Origin: Sphaerosporella brunnea
Lineage: Eukaryota > Ascomycota > Pezizomycetes > Pezizales > Pyronemataceae
DNA length: 64,000 nucleotides
Direction: 5' to 3'
NCBI GenBank assembly: GCA_008704415.1
Contig: VXIS01000140.1
Coordinates: 1 to 64,000, forward strand
Position 1 is the stretch's first letter, and each line of letters begins with the position of its first letter. Position numbers and translations under genes: made by a program. This document shows, piece after piece, positions 36,306 through 46,935 of the stretch. The notes beneath the pieces are model-generated. The model ran no database searches and had not been told where the DNA came from. It was given only the letters and a program-made list of their open reading frames with translations.

Positions 36306-37065
36306 CAACCCATCTTGATTGAGTCGGGTCAGTTAGAGTAGATGAATTGGGATTACTCAGCTACGGGGTGGCGCCAGGCAACGAAGTGTATTTGAACTCA
36401 AGCCCACTCATTGTTTGTATCGTGCTTGAGGGTTTTGGACGGCTTTCCTCGCAGAGCACTCAAGGTCGTTAGCTTTAGGTGTAGCTTCAGTGGGATCGAT
36501 GCCAATATATATATACTTGCTTCTTTTTACCCTTTTGGCATTTGTTAGAACTTAGAACTTGTAGTGTTCTTTTAAGTGCTTTCATGATGCACACAGCCAA
36601 CCATGAAGCGGAGTTCATTTTTTGTTCTCAGACCTCGTGGCAACTTTTAGATTTACAGGTCGATTGGCGCCGAGCAAAGTCATATGTCCGCCTGAGTCAT
36701 TATGGATCACCCGGTCCCTGCCTGCTGCACACGGCACCATCTGTTTTGTTCTTTGAAGGTTTCTTTCACATCTGGGTTTTTGGACAAAAGAGGTGTTTTT
36801 TTATTGCTTCTGGGACTTTTCCGTGATACGCGAAAAAGGGACCGAGTGATGCCTAATGAGTGTCACAAGTGGACATCACTCACCTTTCGTATTAATATTT
36901 GAGCCAGCATCACAGACACACTCTCGATAAACATTTAAAGTTAGCCCTTGTTAGCTTCAGAATTTGGCTATAGAAGTCGCTTTTTTTTCGAAGCTGGGGG
37001 ACTTCAAGAATAATCAAAAACCCAAATTAGTACTCAGCCTGATCCATAGGCCTCATATTAGTGCG

Positions 37066-37939
37066 ATGGGTGGCTTCAAGTACCAGTATCACAATCCTCC
37101 TCCTCAGGCGCCTAATGGTGCCCAGGGCAAGTACCTCTGATCTTTCAGTTCTACTTCATCAAGCAGCAAGGTAACTAAAATATACCACAGACAATTACGA
37201 TCCGACAAACGCCACTCGGTGTGATAGGCCCTGCAGAACTGTGCCTTTGGTCGACGCTCAGCTGCTTGGGGTGACCGTTACTCCTAGCACCGAGAGTAAG
37301 AACTCCCTTCGTCTGGCCTATTACACAGAGTAAGTTGTTCATACAACCCTTTTTCCCTAAACATTACCTTTTTCCACAACGTCAAATTCCAACTGACATG
37401 ACACAAGGGCTCAGAGCTTGGCGATCTGTTTCCCCGAGTATCCTCAGCCTGGAAAGCTCAAGATCTCTTGCCCTGCGCACGCTTGTGAAATGTTTAGGGA
37501 AGGTCCAATCTTGTACATCCAGATGGAGCTGGCGAAGTGCAAGTTTTCCGATGCAGAGCCGCACAAGATCGCTCAGTATCTCCCCTCCGAATCAGTAGCA
37601 CGCATGGTGTCGGACCACACCATGTACCATCAGGAGAGCGAGGGAGTTCTCAGGATCCAGGCTCGGTGTGTCAAGAACTCTGCGGAAGAAAATGGTTCCG
37701 ATGCTCGCCTTGCACACCAGTTTGCCGAACATGTGCTGTATGCGTCCTCGTCGCTCCCTCAGAAGGTTCCTCCGTCACAATACAGTGCAACTTTCGTTAA
37801 GGCTCGTGGCTCTTTCGGTGGCCGTTTCGGCTCTCGAGCTGCTCGTCCTGGGCACGGATATGGCAAACCTCACGGAAACAATCAGAGTGAAAATAACAAG
37901 GCTGGTGGGTTCAAGAGTTGGTCGACTTACATCGAATGA
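37066..37939 (+). CDS. Unknown three-member family, member 2 (best preserved)
   Basis: No known domain recognised. The putative start MGGFKYQYHNPPPQ is at 37066. A middle exon reads RTVPLVDAQLLGVTVTP and ends at GTAAGTT near 37333. The long 3' exon is open from about 37410 to the stop at 37939 and contains ICFPEYPQPGKLKISCP, an HACE..EGP..I core with spaced cysteines, SESVARMV, ENGSDARLAHQFAEHVLY, and a Gly/Arg/Phe-rich C-terminal tail. The exon join between 37139 and 37200 is unresolved, so the full product is provisional. Members 1 and 3 lie on either side on the opposite strand. The conserved cysteines and K-I-S-C-P motif could bind metal, but that is only a guess. Confidence 0.5.
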
Positions 37940-38545
37940 TGTTTGATGAATCGAAGAAAAAAACGGCGTTCAAGAGTTCGTTGGGTTTGGGTCAGGTTTA
38001 GTTTGGGACATGGTTTTTCTTTTTCTTTTCTCCTTTTCCTTTTGCCATGGGCATTTCTTGCGAGAACAGTTGCTTTCATATATACACATCTTTTGCAACA
38101 ATGCAAACGTTCCAAGATACCTGTTTCTTCACAACTCGCTACATACTTGCACAGCATGAGTTCCTACATACATTAACGCAGTGAATCAAACAATGTGACC
38201 CTAAATCCTCAGTGAGCAATACCGTTGCGTAGTAGCCACTTGCAGGTAGACGTTCCTCAAACACCGTCATCAAGCACTTATCGGGGTCTGTTTCTTGTTT
38301 TTTTGAACGTTTCCACGATACGTCTTGGGCCACAGATAGATCGAACCAAATACTCATACTCTTTCATAGTAGGCTTGAGAGCCTCCACAGTATGCATAGC
38401 CTAGCACCTCTCCATAGCCCACTTCCATGATAATCGAGTAAAATCGGCCAACAAAATACAAGATAACAATTCCGCCTAAGAGCGCACGCTCTTCTGGATC
38501 GGCCAGTTGCCTACTGGTGCCTGGTGTAGCTAAATGCGAGACCGG

Positions 38546-38659
38546 CGGTGTCCATGATAGCCAGCCGAAAAAGCCTGGCATGCTGGGCGGGCTAGGTTGA
38601 CAGCCGGGCCGCATATCAGAGATCACCGGCTGGCTGTGCTTCTGGCTATACAATGAGCT
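38546..38659. mobile_element. Possible degenerate relative of the hAT-like MITE
   Basis: A GCCAGCC/GGCTGGC-rich stretch bounded by GTCCATGATAGCCAGCC and, inverted, GCTCATTGTATAGCCAG. These resemble the CAGTGTTCGCAATAGCC ends of the element at 40379. No target duplication was found. Confidence 0.35.
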
Positions 38660-39169
38660 ATATAGGAACTTTTAGGACTTTGAACGCCTTGGATACACTC
38701 TACCCGTCACTCATCATGTCGGTGCCGCCCCTTCAGATAAAGGCTCTTGACTCGAAATTATGTACCGCGGTTCCACTACCATCCTTCAGCTGAACACGCG
38801 GCATATGCTGTTAATGGGTTTCAAACATCATTGGGCACTGGAATCTCAAGCGCAGTTCCTATCTAAGGCTCACCTTAGGCCCGGGTATCTATTGCAGGAA
38901 AAGAGAAAGCAGAAAAGGACCGTCCACGCAGGTGCGTATATGTACATAGTTTGTTTGTTTAATCATATTGTATTCGACCGCTTGCGGCCATGAAATATAT
39001 AGAGACAGAGGAAATGCTACCTCTAGGCTCAAGAGACCTACTGTGGGGCATACATGTACATAGTAGTTCGGCGAAAAAAAAGCGAGTGATAGAAAGCGAA
39101 AGCCCAACCGCGAATGCAAAGCTGTTAGTGATACCATGTTCGCTGCGTATTCGGGACAACGCCTTCCTC

Positions 39170-39997
39170 CTAGGCCTTGTGATTGTTGTCCTTATTAACA
39201 TAGCCGGCTCCGATGAGGCGAGAACGGTTTGCATCCAGGGCGGAGGATGCGCGAACAACATATTGACAGAACGGATGTGCCAGGAGAACATCCGAACCCT
39301 CCTCTTCCTTAGCATTCTTGACACAATAAGCAGCAATCGCCAATATCCCTGAGCCACCTTTTCCCTTGTCATAATCATAGACCATACGAGCAATCCTCAT
39401 GGAACTGATATAAGGAGCAAGCTTACTGGAACCCGCCTGGAAGAATCCGCAATGCGTGATCTTCATCCTGAGATGGAGGTAGTTCCCATCTTGGAGGATT
39501 TCGCAATGTCTAATAGGGCAACTGATCTTTGCCTTTTCTGGGTAAGGATAGTTTAGGAAACAGATGGACAAGCTCTAAAACCTTGTGCAATGTTAGATGG
39601 GGTACGTGAAAAGTGGGTTCGAGTTGATGAAGGCGATCTGTGAATAAGCTTGGGGTTGCTCGGGCAATTACGAGCGGGCCAGGATTCGGGGTGAAGTTCC
39701 GTGTGTTAGAGAGGATTGGCTTCATGAATAACTTACATCTCCATGTAAGCAAGACAGAGACTCTTTTTGCTAGCTTTAGGGGTAACCGTCCATCCAAGAA
39801 AGGTAGCATCCAACAAAGCAACCGTTCGAGTGCCTTTGCTGTACTTGATGGCGGTAGAAATGGTGGCTTCTTCTACATTACCTAACAAGTTGTTAAGTAC
39901 TTAGTTTATTGATGAGTTGGACTGTTGGGGTTTTACCAAGGGAGGTGAAATGAAAAAGATGGTCAGAACCAATCTATTGGTACCTGAAGCCAGTCAT
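39170..39997 (-). pseudogene. Unknown three-member family, member 1
   Basis: I recognise no domain. Three pieces align with member 2 at 37066. The first is an N-terminus MTGFRYQ, like MGGFKYQ, but followed at once by TAG. The second is a middle exon reading TRTVALLDATFLGWTVTP and ending at a GTAAGTT donor. The third is a long exon with ICFLNYPYPEKAKISCP, a CE..DG..L core, an ARMV motif and EEEGSDVLLAHPFCQYV, ending at the stop at 39170. The TAG at codon 8 and one stop-prone junction suggest a decayed copy, unless an unrecognised intron removes them. Confidence is moderate that it descends from a gene and low for function. Confidence 0.5.
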
Positions 39998-40378
39998 TTC
40001 GAGGGTCATTGTGGGAAAAGGTCGCAACGTCGGTGGTGCAAAAGAAAGAAAAGGACCGCCTCAGCCCTGAGCTCAAATCTCAACTATAAAAGAGCCCTCT
40101 TACTCTATTACGAGCTCTGGAAAGTGTCCTAAATGGGAAAATAGCGGCGAAAGTGATGTCGAGTGGTTGAACACCCATGCCAGAATATTTGCCGATAAAG
40201 AAGATTTTTGGACCAAGGGTGCTCTCACGTCCCGCCCGCAGGTGCAACGCGTGGTTTGGGAGGTCTCCGCCCGAGAGTGGTGGCTCGGTCAGTTTTTGAC
40301 CAATATGGTGAAAACACCAGGCAAAACGGCGGTAATAGAGTAAGTGCAGTAAGCTACGTATTTCCAACCAGATATCAC

Positions 40379-40677
40379 CAGTGTTCGCAATAGCCAGCCA
40401 GCCGGGCTGGCTGCCTTGGGCTGCGTTGGGCTGATCAAAAATCCGGGCTGGCTTTTTAACTCGCAGCCCTGCCGGCTGGCGGTGAGCTGTTGCTTGGGTA
40501 TGCAGAATGTGATCACGCCATTGTTACTTCACTGGATACCTTTTACATACAAAGACGCAGCCCACAGCCACCCAGCCAGCCTGGGGTTCATAGCCGGGCT
40601 GATCGAGAAGCCATCCAGCCGGCCCATTTTCACAGCCAACTCTGCAGGGCTTTTTGGGCCGCCTATTGAGAACACTG
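40379..40677. mobile_element. hAT-like MITE with 8-bp target duplication
   Basis: The 299-bp element has terminal inverted repeats starting CAGTGTTCGCAATAGCC at one end and, inverted, CAGTGTTCTCAATAGGC at the other. It is flanked by GATATCAC (40371-40378) and GATATCAT (40678-40685), an 8-bp duplication with one mismatch. The CAGTGTT terminus and 8-bp duplication are typical of hAT transposons. The interior is rich in GCCAGCC/GGCTGGC words and has no credible ORF. Confidence 0.72.
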
Positions 40678-40739
40678 GATATCATTAGCCATTTCTACGC
40701 CGGTTTTCAGAATGGGTCAAACTTGCAATCATCTCTATG

Positions 40740-41601
40740 ACCAGGTTTTATAGGTCTATTGCAGCTATGGTAGTCTGCTGCTCCAGCTCAGGAGAGCCTT
40801 CCAGGCATCTTACCAAAACAGAGCTCGAGATGCTGCAAATATGTCGGCCTTCCATATTTTGTATGGCAATACAAACCATATTAGTACGAGAGTACAAGAC
40901 TGGTTAGAGCGAAGCCCAAACTAGTGGTTCATTTTTCTGGAGGGATTTTCCATATGTCTGACGTTTTACAGCTTTAGAAATCTACAAGAACATTGGGGTG
41001 AGGTACTTTACGCTGTCTGTGTTCATGCGTGAGATTTCATGATTGAAGAACCCTAAGCCCTAGTTAGACGCTCAACTTTTTTAGCACCATTGAAAAAAAC
41101 CCCGCTCTCAACATTTCACCTCATCGCGTCTTCACCCCATGCCCCCATACTCACGATAGCACTCAATTCCTCTTTTCCATTATTTCCAGTGTACATAAAA
41201 GCTTCAATGTAAGAAAGCCTCGCCTATCTGCTCCTTTCAGCATGCGCGAAAAACAATTGTTTGCCTTCCAATTTCGAATTGCACATCGACATCGCAAGCA
41301 GGACGATCCTCAGCGCTTTTCTTCCTCCACAGCCACAGGGTCGTTCAGGCGTGCTTTTCCCGCACGGGAGGGCGCGCCACCTTTGCAAGATTATTGTTAC
41401 AAGCCGTCTCGTTTGAGGAGCGTCTTTCTACAAAAATGGAGACGAATCTATAGGTTATGCCGGTACACACGATTCTATAGTCTTTCTTTTCTTGTTGCAG
41501 CAATAAAAAACATACTTGTGGTGCTTTCTTCGATCCAGGACTTGCCGCGCTGAGCTGAAGTGATTCCGCTGTGACAGTTGCACCTGCCGCCTACCATCAT
41601 C
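40740..41601. other. Intergenic upstream of DPH6
   Basis: No gene is supported upstream of the DPH6 ATG; this should hold its promoter. The mirror is about 2951-3812. Confidence 0.5.
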
Positions 41602-43500
41602 ATGTCTCGTCCAGAAGCAGTCGCCCTGATCTCCGGCGGCAAGGACTCGCTCCTCTCGCTCTACCACGCGATCGCAAATGGGTACAACATCGTTGCGCTT
41701 GGAAACCTGCACCCGCCCACGGCTGCCGTCCCCAACTCCACCGCAACCACCGACGAGACTGGCACGAGCATCTACCAGCCGTCGCCCACGCTTTCCGACT
41801 CCCCCGACACCCTCGGCCCTGCCGCACAAAAGAGCGATGAGCTCGACTCATACATGTACCAAACGATAGGGCACACATTGCTGCCGCTCTACGCGCAATG
41901 CCTGAACCTACCGCTGTACCGGCGCGCAATCACCGGCGGCAGCGTGAACACGGCGCTTGACTACCGGCCGACTGACGGCGAGTGGGATGAGACGGAGGAC
42001 CTCACGCTCCTGCTGCACAGTATCCGCAAAGCGCACCCTAATGTCGTCGCCGTCACCTCGGGCGCGATATTGAGTACCTACCAGCGCACACGGGTCGAGA
42101 GCGTTTGTGCGAGACTGGGGCTGACGAGTCTGGCGTATCTGTGGCAGATGTCGCAGGAGGGGGTGTTGTCGCAGCTCGCAACACTGGGGTTCGATGCTCG
42201 CATCGTCAAAGTTGCTGCGCTGGGACTGGACGAGAGCTGGCTGTGGGGTAATGTTGCTGATCCTCGCGTTGTGGCGAAACTGGGCAGGCTGAAGGCGCGG
42301 TGGGGGATCAATCCTGCGGGTGAAGGAGGGGAGTACGAAACGCTTGTTGTGAGTGCGCCGGGGTGGCGTGGCAGGATAGAGATACCGGAGGAAGGAAGGG
42401 CGGTGAACATCGAGGGCGGTGGAGCGGCATGGGTAGGCTTCACTTCTGCGCGAGTGGTGGCGGTGGAGGGTGGGGAGCGGAGACAAGAGGAGTGGGCGGC
42501 TGCTTTGCAGACACAGACATTGTTCGATGCAGAGGCGGCGGAGGCATTGGAATCGCTCCCCGCCGTCACTTCCTCCTCCTTTCTGGACACCCCATACGAA
42601 GACAACGACACGCCGCTTCCGCCCACCCTCCTCAGCACCCCCACTACACAACAAATCGCAAACGTGATCTCACCCGCTCCTTGTACTTCCCTCGCCGATG
42701 AGCTTGCCGCCGTCTTTTCCACCGTTGAATCCCTCATCGCCCCGCGTCCACTCACAGATATCACCTCCATCACGCTGCTCCTCCGGAACATGTCGGACTT
42801 CGCGGAAATCAACTCCCACTACAGCGGCTACTTCGCGCTTCCTCTCCCCCCCTCTCGCGTCTGCGTCGCTTGCCCCAACCTCCCAAAGGGAAGAAACATC
42901 ATGCTCTCCGCCTCTCTCCCCTCCGCTCCTCCGGGCGAAGAAGGAAGAAAAGGCCTGCACGTACAATCGCGCTCCCACTGGGCGCCTGCCAATATCGGCC
43001 CATACAGCCAGGCAGTGCTTAACGGGGGATACTGGGAGGTGGCGGGCCAAATCCCGCTAATTCCCGCATCCATGAACCTGGTAGAATCGCCGCAGGAACA
43101 GTGTGTACTTGCGTTGCAGCATCTGCAGAGGATATGGGAAGTTGTAGGAGCGGAGAAGGAAGGGAGGAAGGCACTGGTTTGGGTTGTGGATGATAATGTT
43201 GTGCCGGTGGTGGTGGAGACTTGGAGACGCATAAGTGGAGAGACGGAGGGATTGGTGGTTGTCAAGGCGAAGGAATTGCCGAGGGGCGCATTGGTGGAGT
43301 GGGTTGGCTTCGCCGGGGGAGAAACGGAGGTGCGGACACTGGAAGAGGTGGTGGTGCAGGAGGGTGAAGCTGTAACGGTTTACACCGACCGCGATCTGCA
43401 GGAGATGAAGGGGGCGGGGGTGGGTATCGTGCCAGTAGCTGCAGTGTGGGATGCGGATGGGGCGAGGAAGAAACTGGGAGCTGTTATTCGGCGTGCATAA
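41602..43500 (+). CDS. DPH6: Diphthine-ammonia ligase Dph6
   Basis: Catalyses the last step of diphthamide synthesis on eEF2, the ATP-dependent amidation of diphthine, in the cytosol. The single-exon product has 632 aa. The N-terminal adenine-nucleotide alpha-hydrolase domain has the PP-loop SGGKDS at residues 11-16 and a GEGGEYETLV motif near residue 245. The C-terminal half carries two RidA/YjgF-like segments (one includes SHWAPANIGPYSQAV), as in fungal Dph6 and unlike the short animal protein. I chose the ATG at 41602 because MSRPEAVALISGG is the family N-terminus; an in-frame ATG eight codons upstream is also possible. DPH4 lies 5.5 kb downstream on the same strand. A dispersed repeat follows the stop codon directly. 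Confidence 0.95.
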   Translation: MSRPEAVALISGGKDSLLSLYHAIANGYNIVALGNLHPPTAAVPNSTATTDETGTSIYQPSPTLSDSPDTLGPAAQKSDELDSYMYQTIGHTLLPLYAQCLNLPLYRRAITGGSVNTALDYRPTDGEWDETEDLTLLLHSIRKAHPNVVAVTSGAILSTYQRTRVESVCARLGLTSLAYLWQMSQEGVLSQLATLGFDARIVKVAALGLDESWLWGNVADPRVVAKLGRLKARWGINPAGEGGEYETLVVSAPGWRGRIEIPEEGRAVNIEGGGAAWVGFTSARVVAVEGGERRQEEWAAALQTQTLFDAEAAEALESLPAVTSSSFLDTPYEDNDTPLPPTLLSTPTTQQIANVISPAPCTSLADELAAVFSTVESLIAPRPLTDITSITLLLRNMSDFAEINSHYSGYFALPLPPSRVCVACPNLPKGRNIMLSASLPSAPPGEEGRKGLHVQSRSHWAPANIGPYSQAVLNGGYWEVAGQIPLIPASMNLVESPQEQCVLALQHLQRIWEVVGAEKEGRKALVWVVDDNVVPVVVETWRRISGETEGLVVVKAKELPRGALVEWVGFAGGETEVRTLEEVVVQEGEAVTVYTDRDLQEMKGAGVGIVPVAAVWDADGARKKLGAVIRRA

Positions 43501-43534
43501 CTGCATGCACAAACAAGATAAAAGATGCCAAAAA

Positions 43535-43743
43535 TTGTGACGCCGAAAGGCCCAAAGACCTTTCGCAAAGATGCACACCCCTCGATGTGCGATAAGGGGG
43601 ACACCTTTGGAGCCCACGACTGAGGGGGAGGAAGGCTTCGCGTCTATATGAGTGGAGATGAAGGAAGAAAAGGAGAGAGGTTTGAAGGGCGTTTTATAGG
43701 CGGCAGCGTCGGCCAAAATTGGTTGGTGGATTACACGAGTGAT
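43535..43743 (+). repeat. Dispersed ~200-bp repeat, copy A
   Basis: Starts about 35 bp after the DPH6 stop. Conserved landmarks, in order: GACGCCGAAAG, an ACC(C/T)TTCG(C/T)A block, ATGTGC(G/A)AT(A/G)AGGG, a GGAGCC block, a purine-rich stretch, and CGAGTGAT near the end. The same order occurs at 49565-49747 and 63012-63216. On the minus strand all three copies can encode L-R-(R/K)-V-(L/F)-G-(S/P)-F-G-V-x-I-F, but a translated product is not established. Confidence 0.65.
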
Positions 43744-44167
43744 GAATTGTGTATAGGGTACTTTTCCTCTTCCCTCTTTTTTTCTTACATACGAAATGTT
43801 TCTTGACGCGAGTTCCCTGGCACACAACACGCAGCGGCTCCATTTCTATTGCACATATCTTTACTCTTTAGTAGACCTGACGTGGATCTTTGGCATCATA
43901 CTTCTTGATTCGCATATGATTTCGAGACACCGACGGAAGATCAGTAATTTACTGCTCCAGACAGAAGGCATGAGACTATCAGTTCAATAGCTCGCTGAAT
44001 ACTCTTACACCAGTAGTAGTAAGAACTTGATGGAATGATGAGAGAGAACAAATTGGTGGTGTCATCATGCCAGCCCTTCAGCAAACGCTCCTTCATTTTG
44101 CCGTAATCCTTCATGGAACCCAAAACCGTGGTTATCGCTTCGATTTCAGCTTGTTCCCAGATAGTTA

Positions 44168-44340
44168 TACAGTCGACTCTGCCTATAAGAATATTGTGTA
44201 TAAGAATAATCTCCCTATAAGAATACGGGTGGCCGGTCCCGATTTGTATGGGACAAGCCACTCTCTCTATAAGAATTTTCACTTTATAAGAATACGCCCT
44301 AGCGATCCTGACCGTATTCTTATAGAGAGAGTCGACTGTA
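44168..44340. mobile_element. TA-flanked MITE with ATAAGAAT repeats (right copy)
   Basis: A 173-bp element with terminal inverted repeats (TACAGTCGACTCTGCC at one end, the inverted TACAGTCGACTCTCTC at the other) and outer TA dinucleotides. The interior holds several ATAAGAAT words in both orientations that could form nested hairpins. It lies between DPH6 and the RRM-protein gene. Confidence 0.65.
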
Positions 44341-44610
44341 GATAAGAAGTACTTATTCAAATTCTCCTCGGCGGGGGCTATGATACAACGCCAAAAACCT
44401 CAGCCCAGTTGTTTTTGCAAGAGAGAAACAAAGACCGCAAGAAAGCAGAAAAAAGATGCTTTAAAAAGAAGAAAATTACCATTTCCGCATTAACTGAAGT
44501 AGAGCAGTGTAGTTGAGGTGTGTATTCGTAAAGCTCCCATAGCGCGGCCCGATGACTGACTCCCAAACTCCATCGATGATAGGCAAGTGATATTTGTAGA
44601 TAATCCGCGT

Positions 44611-45258
44611 CTAATCGTCATCATCCTCCATTTCCATCTCGGCCTCTTCTTCTTCTGTGTTGCGGTAGTACGATTAGCTTCCGGTAATGGTATGGGAGGA
44701 AAGAACATACCACTATCCTCCTCTCTCTGACGCTTCTGTCCCGTCACCGCCTCAGCCGCGGGACTCGCCGCCGCCGGCGCAGCACCAGGCGCACCCGCAG
44801 GTGGAGTAGGAGCCGTACCCGGCAAGGCCACAAACGGCTTTCCAGCGGCCTCCACGTCCGCTGTCGCACCCGCAGTCCCCGGCATCCGGAAAGTACCGTC
44901 CAGCTTCGCGATCTTGTGGCTCTTCGTCTTTGCGTATGAGATTCTCTGTGTTTATTTGAGTGTTAGCACGGCCAGCTTGTTCTTCTTCACCGCAATTGGA
45001 GAGCGAGCGACTGACCATTTCCTTCCCAAAGATATTGAACCCGTCGAGCGCGCGCATGGCCTGCGTGGCGCTGGCAACATCTCTGAACGCGATGAACGCC
45101 TGGCCACGAGCCTTCCCCGTCTTGAGCGCGACGACATCGAGGACCACGCCGTAAGTGCCAAACAGCGTGTATAGCGACAACCGCAGGTCCGGCTTCCGGA
45201 TCTTGTCGTTTAGGTTCTGGACATAGAGGGTTTGGTTGGGGGGATTTGTTTGCGACAT
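44611..45258 (-). CDS. U1A/U2B''-type RRM spliceosomal protein
   Basis: snRNA-binding protein of the U1/U2 snRNP. Exons 45016-45258, 44711-44945 and 44611-44654 encode 173 aa; introns are 70 and 56 bp. The single RRM has RNP2 TLYVQNLNDKI, a FGTYGVVLDVVALKT strand-helix, RNP1 KARGQAFIAF, and the C-terminal strand RISYAKTKSHKIAKLDGTF that defines the U1A/U2B'' family. An Ala/Pro linker and an acidic EEEEAEMEMEDDDD tail follow; no second RRM is present, so it resembles short fungal Msl1/U2B'' more than human U1A. The start is 278 bp from the divergent NTF2 start. Confidence 0.85.
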
Positions 45259-45536
45259 TGTATTTGAGCGGTTGGTTGTTTGGTTAAGTTATGTACTTCT
45301 TATGTTGGCGTGTGTTGCTGGAGGGAAAGTGAAAGGAAAAGGTTGCCCGGCAACGTGAGTGAGCAGCTGTGAATGATCCTCATAACCCCACCCGACCACC
45401 CACTGCCCCGCTCGCTTTGCGTTCCTGCACGGCCCCCGATCATCCACCCTTTCTGTCGCGTCTTCTTCGCACACATACCACCACGGCAACACCGCCGCAT
45501 TAAAACCAAAGATCTCAACGACGATAATCCTTCAAG
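45259..45536. promoter_or_regulatory. Shared intergenic region of the RRM protein and NTF2
   Basis: The 278 bp between two divergent start codons must contain both promoters. It is C/T-rich towards NTF2; no clear TATA box was seen. Confidence 0.5.
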
Positions 45537-46242
45537 ATGGCTGGTGAGTAGTTCTTCATTGCTTTGCGGGGAAAAGATAATTGGATGAGAGTTTACTAAC
45601 ATTTTTCTTCCTTTTTCAGATTTCAACACCGTTGCGAGTATGTGTCCATCCCTCGCTGCTGCTGCTTGCTACTCGAAAAGCAGCCTGCTGATCCGTGCGC
45701 GCCACAGCGCAATTCACCGAGTACTACTACACCACCTTCGACAACAACCGCAGCCAGCTCGTTCCCCTCTACGACGTGCGCCTCTTCTTCCTTTGCCTCG
45801 CCCAGCAGAACGAAACTAACCTGCACAGTCGAATGAGTCTCTTCTCACCTTCGAGGGCGCGCAGGTCCAGGGCGCAAAAGCTATTATGGAGAAGTTGGAG
45901 GTTCCTAGCGCCCCCCCCCCCCTCCCCCTCCCCCGTCGCTAATACAAGACCCCCAAAACAACAGACTCTTCCCTTCACGAAGGTGCTGCACAAGATCAGC
46001 ACGCTGGATGCTCAGCCCGCGGATCCGTCTGGCGCCATCTTGGTTTTGGTTACCGGCCAACTTTTGGTACCTACCTCCCCCCTCTCCAACCCTTTCTGTC
46101 CGTTCAACCGATGGACTGACACACAACCCCCTAGATCGACGATGGGGAGCACCCTCAGTCCTTCTCGCAGACGTTCCACCTGATTCCGCGCGATGGAAGC
46201 TACTACGTCCGCAACGACGTTTTCCGTCTGGTGTACGGTTAA
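45537..46242 (+). CDS. NTF2: Nuclear transport factor 2
   Basis: Carries RanGDP into the nucleus. Six exons (45537-45543, 45620-45637, 45708-45775, 45829-45900, 45965-46066, 46135-46242) sum to 124 aa. The product begins [20 protein letters not shown] and contains [43 protein letters not shown], and [17 protein letters not shown] before FRLVYG, the classic NTF2 fold. The first exon is 7 nt. Intron 4 has a weak GTTCCT donor and a long C run. Length and motifs fit the family closely. Confidence 0.93.
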
Positions 46243-46935
46243 ATCCCGCTCTCAGTAGAGGAGTAGGAGTAGTAGTATCGTCGTAGCTTACCTACTCACT
46301 CACTCCGGAAATTTGGGCATTGTGGGGATTGAAAGTACTTAATACACCTGGCGGTTTGTTGTTGTTGTTGTAGTTGTTGGCATCATTGTTACGTGGTTGT
46401 GGTTGTGGTTGGTGGGCGATGCTGTCATTTTCCCAATCAACGGTACCTGCTGCTTATTTTTTTGTTGTTGCGCCGTCTATGGTTTTTGTGTGCCGTTCTG
46501 GTTTCTTCTGCAATTACTTCCCATCCCCTTATGCAACGTGTACGTACCTATCTTAGAGCTGCTGCTGCTGCGGATGATGCTCCTTCCTGAGTCGTGACCC
46601 CACTTCGGAGTTGTCTCGGCTCGGCCCCATACGTAGCCCCTCTCCATAGCGGGCATGCATGGCGGGGATCAGTGATCGCCATTTGATAGCAGGGAGTTTC
46701 CGCCAATGGGGAAGCATGCATTACGCCCTCTGGCGCTCACGATACGTGGAATTGTTTAACGAGTGGATTGAATCCTGTAAAACCAGACCAAAAACAAAAC
46801 ACCTCCGCTCAAATCCCAAGGTCACAAAGAACTCGAACAGCTGCTTGATTTACAAATACAGAATAAAAAAAAAAAAAAAAAAAAACCGATACAAATCACA
46901 CCACCAGGGTATCATAAACCTCCACCTTACATTCC
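46243..46935. other. Convergent intergenic region, NTF2 and CCP1
   Basis: Two 3' regions meet here. It has GTT-rich stretches near 46360-46410 and a run of 21 A at 46865-46885. No gene is supported. Confidence 0.6.

Larger units (their letters stand above)
22218..44562 (-). repeat. Right arm of a 22-kb palindrome
   Basis: This is the inverted partner of 1-22217. Homology stops at or beyond 44562, where the left arm runs out at window position 1. At least five loci that are frameshifted in the left arm are open here (PIR protein, 682-aa protein, ATG10, the membrane protein and unknown-family member 2). This arm is contiguous with the single-copy sequence that follows, so it is the better reference for gene models. 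Confidence 0.97.
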
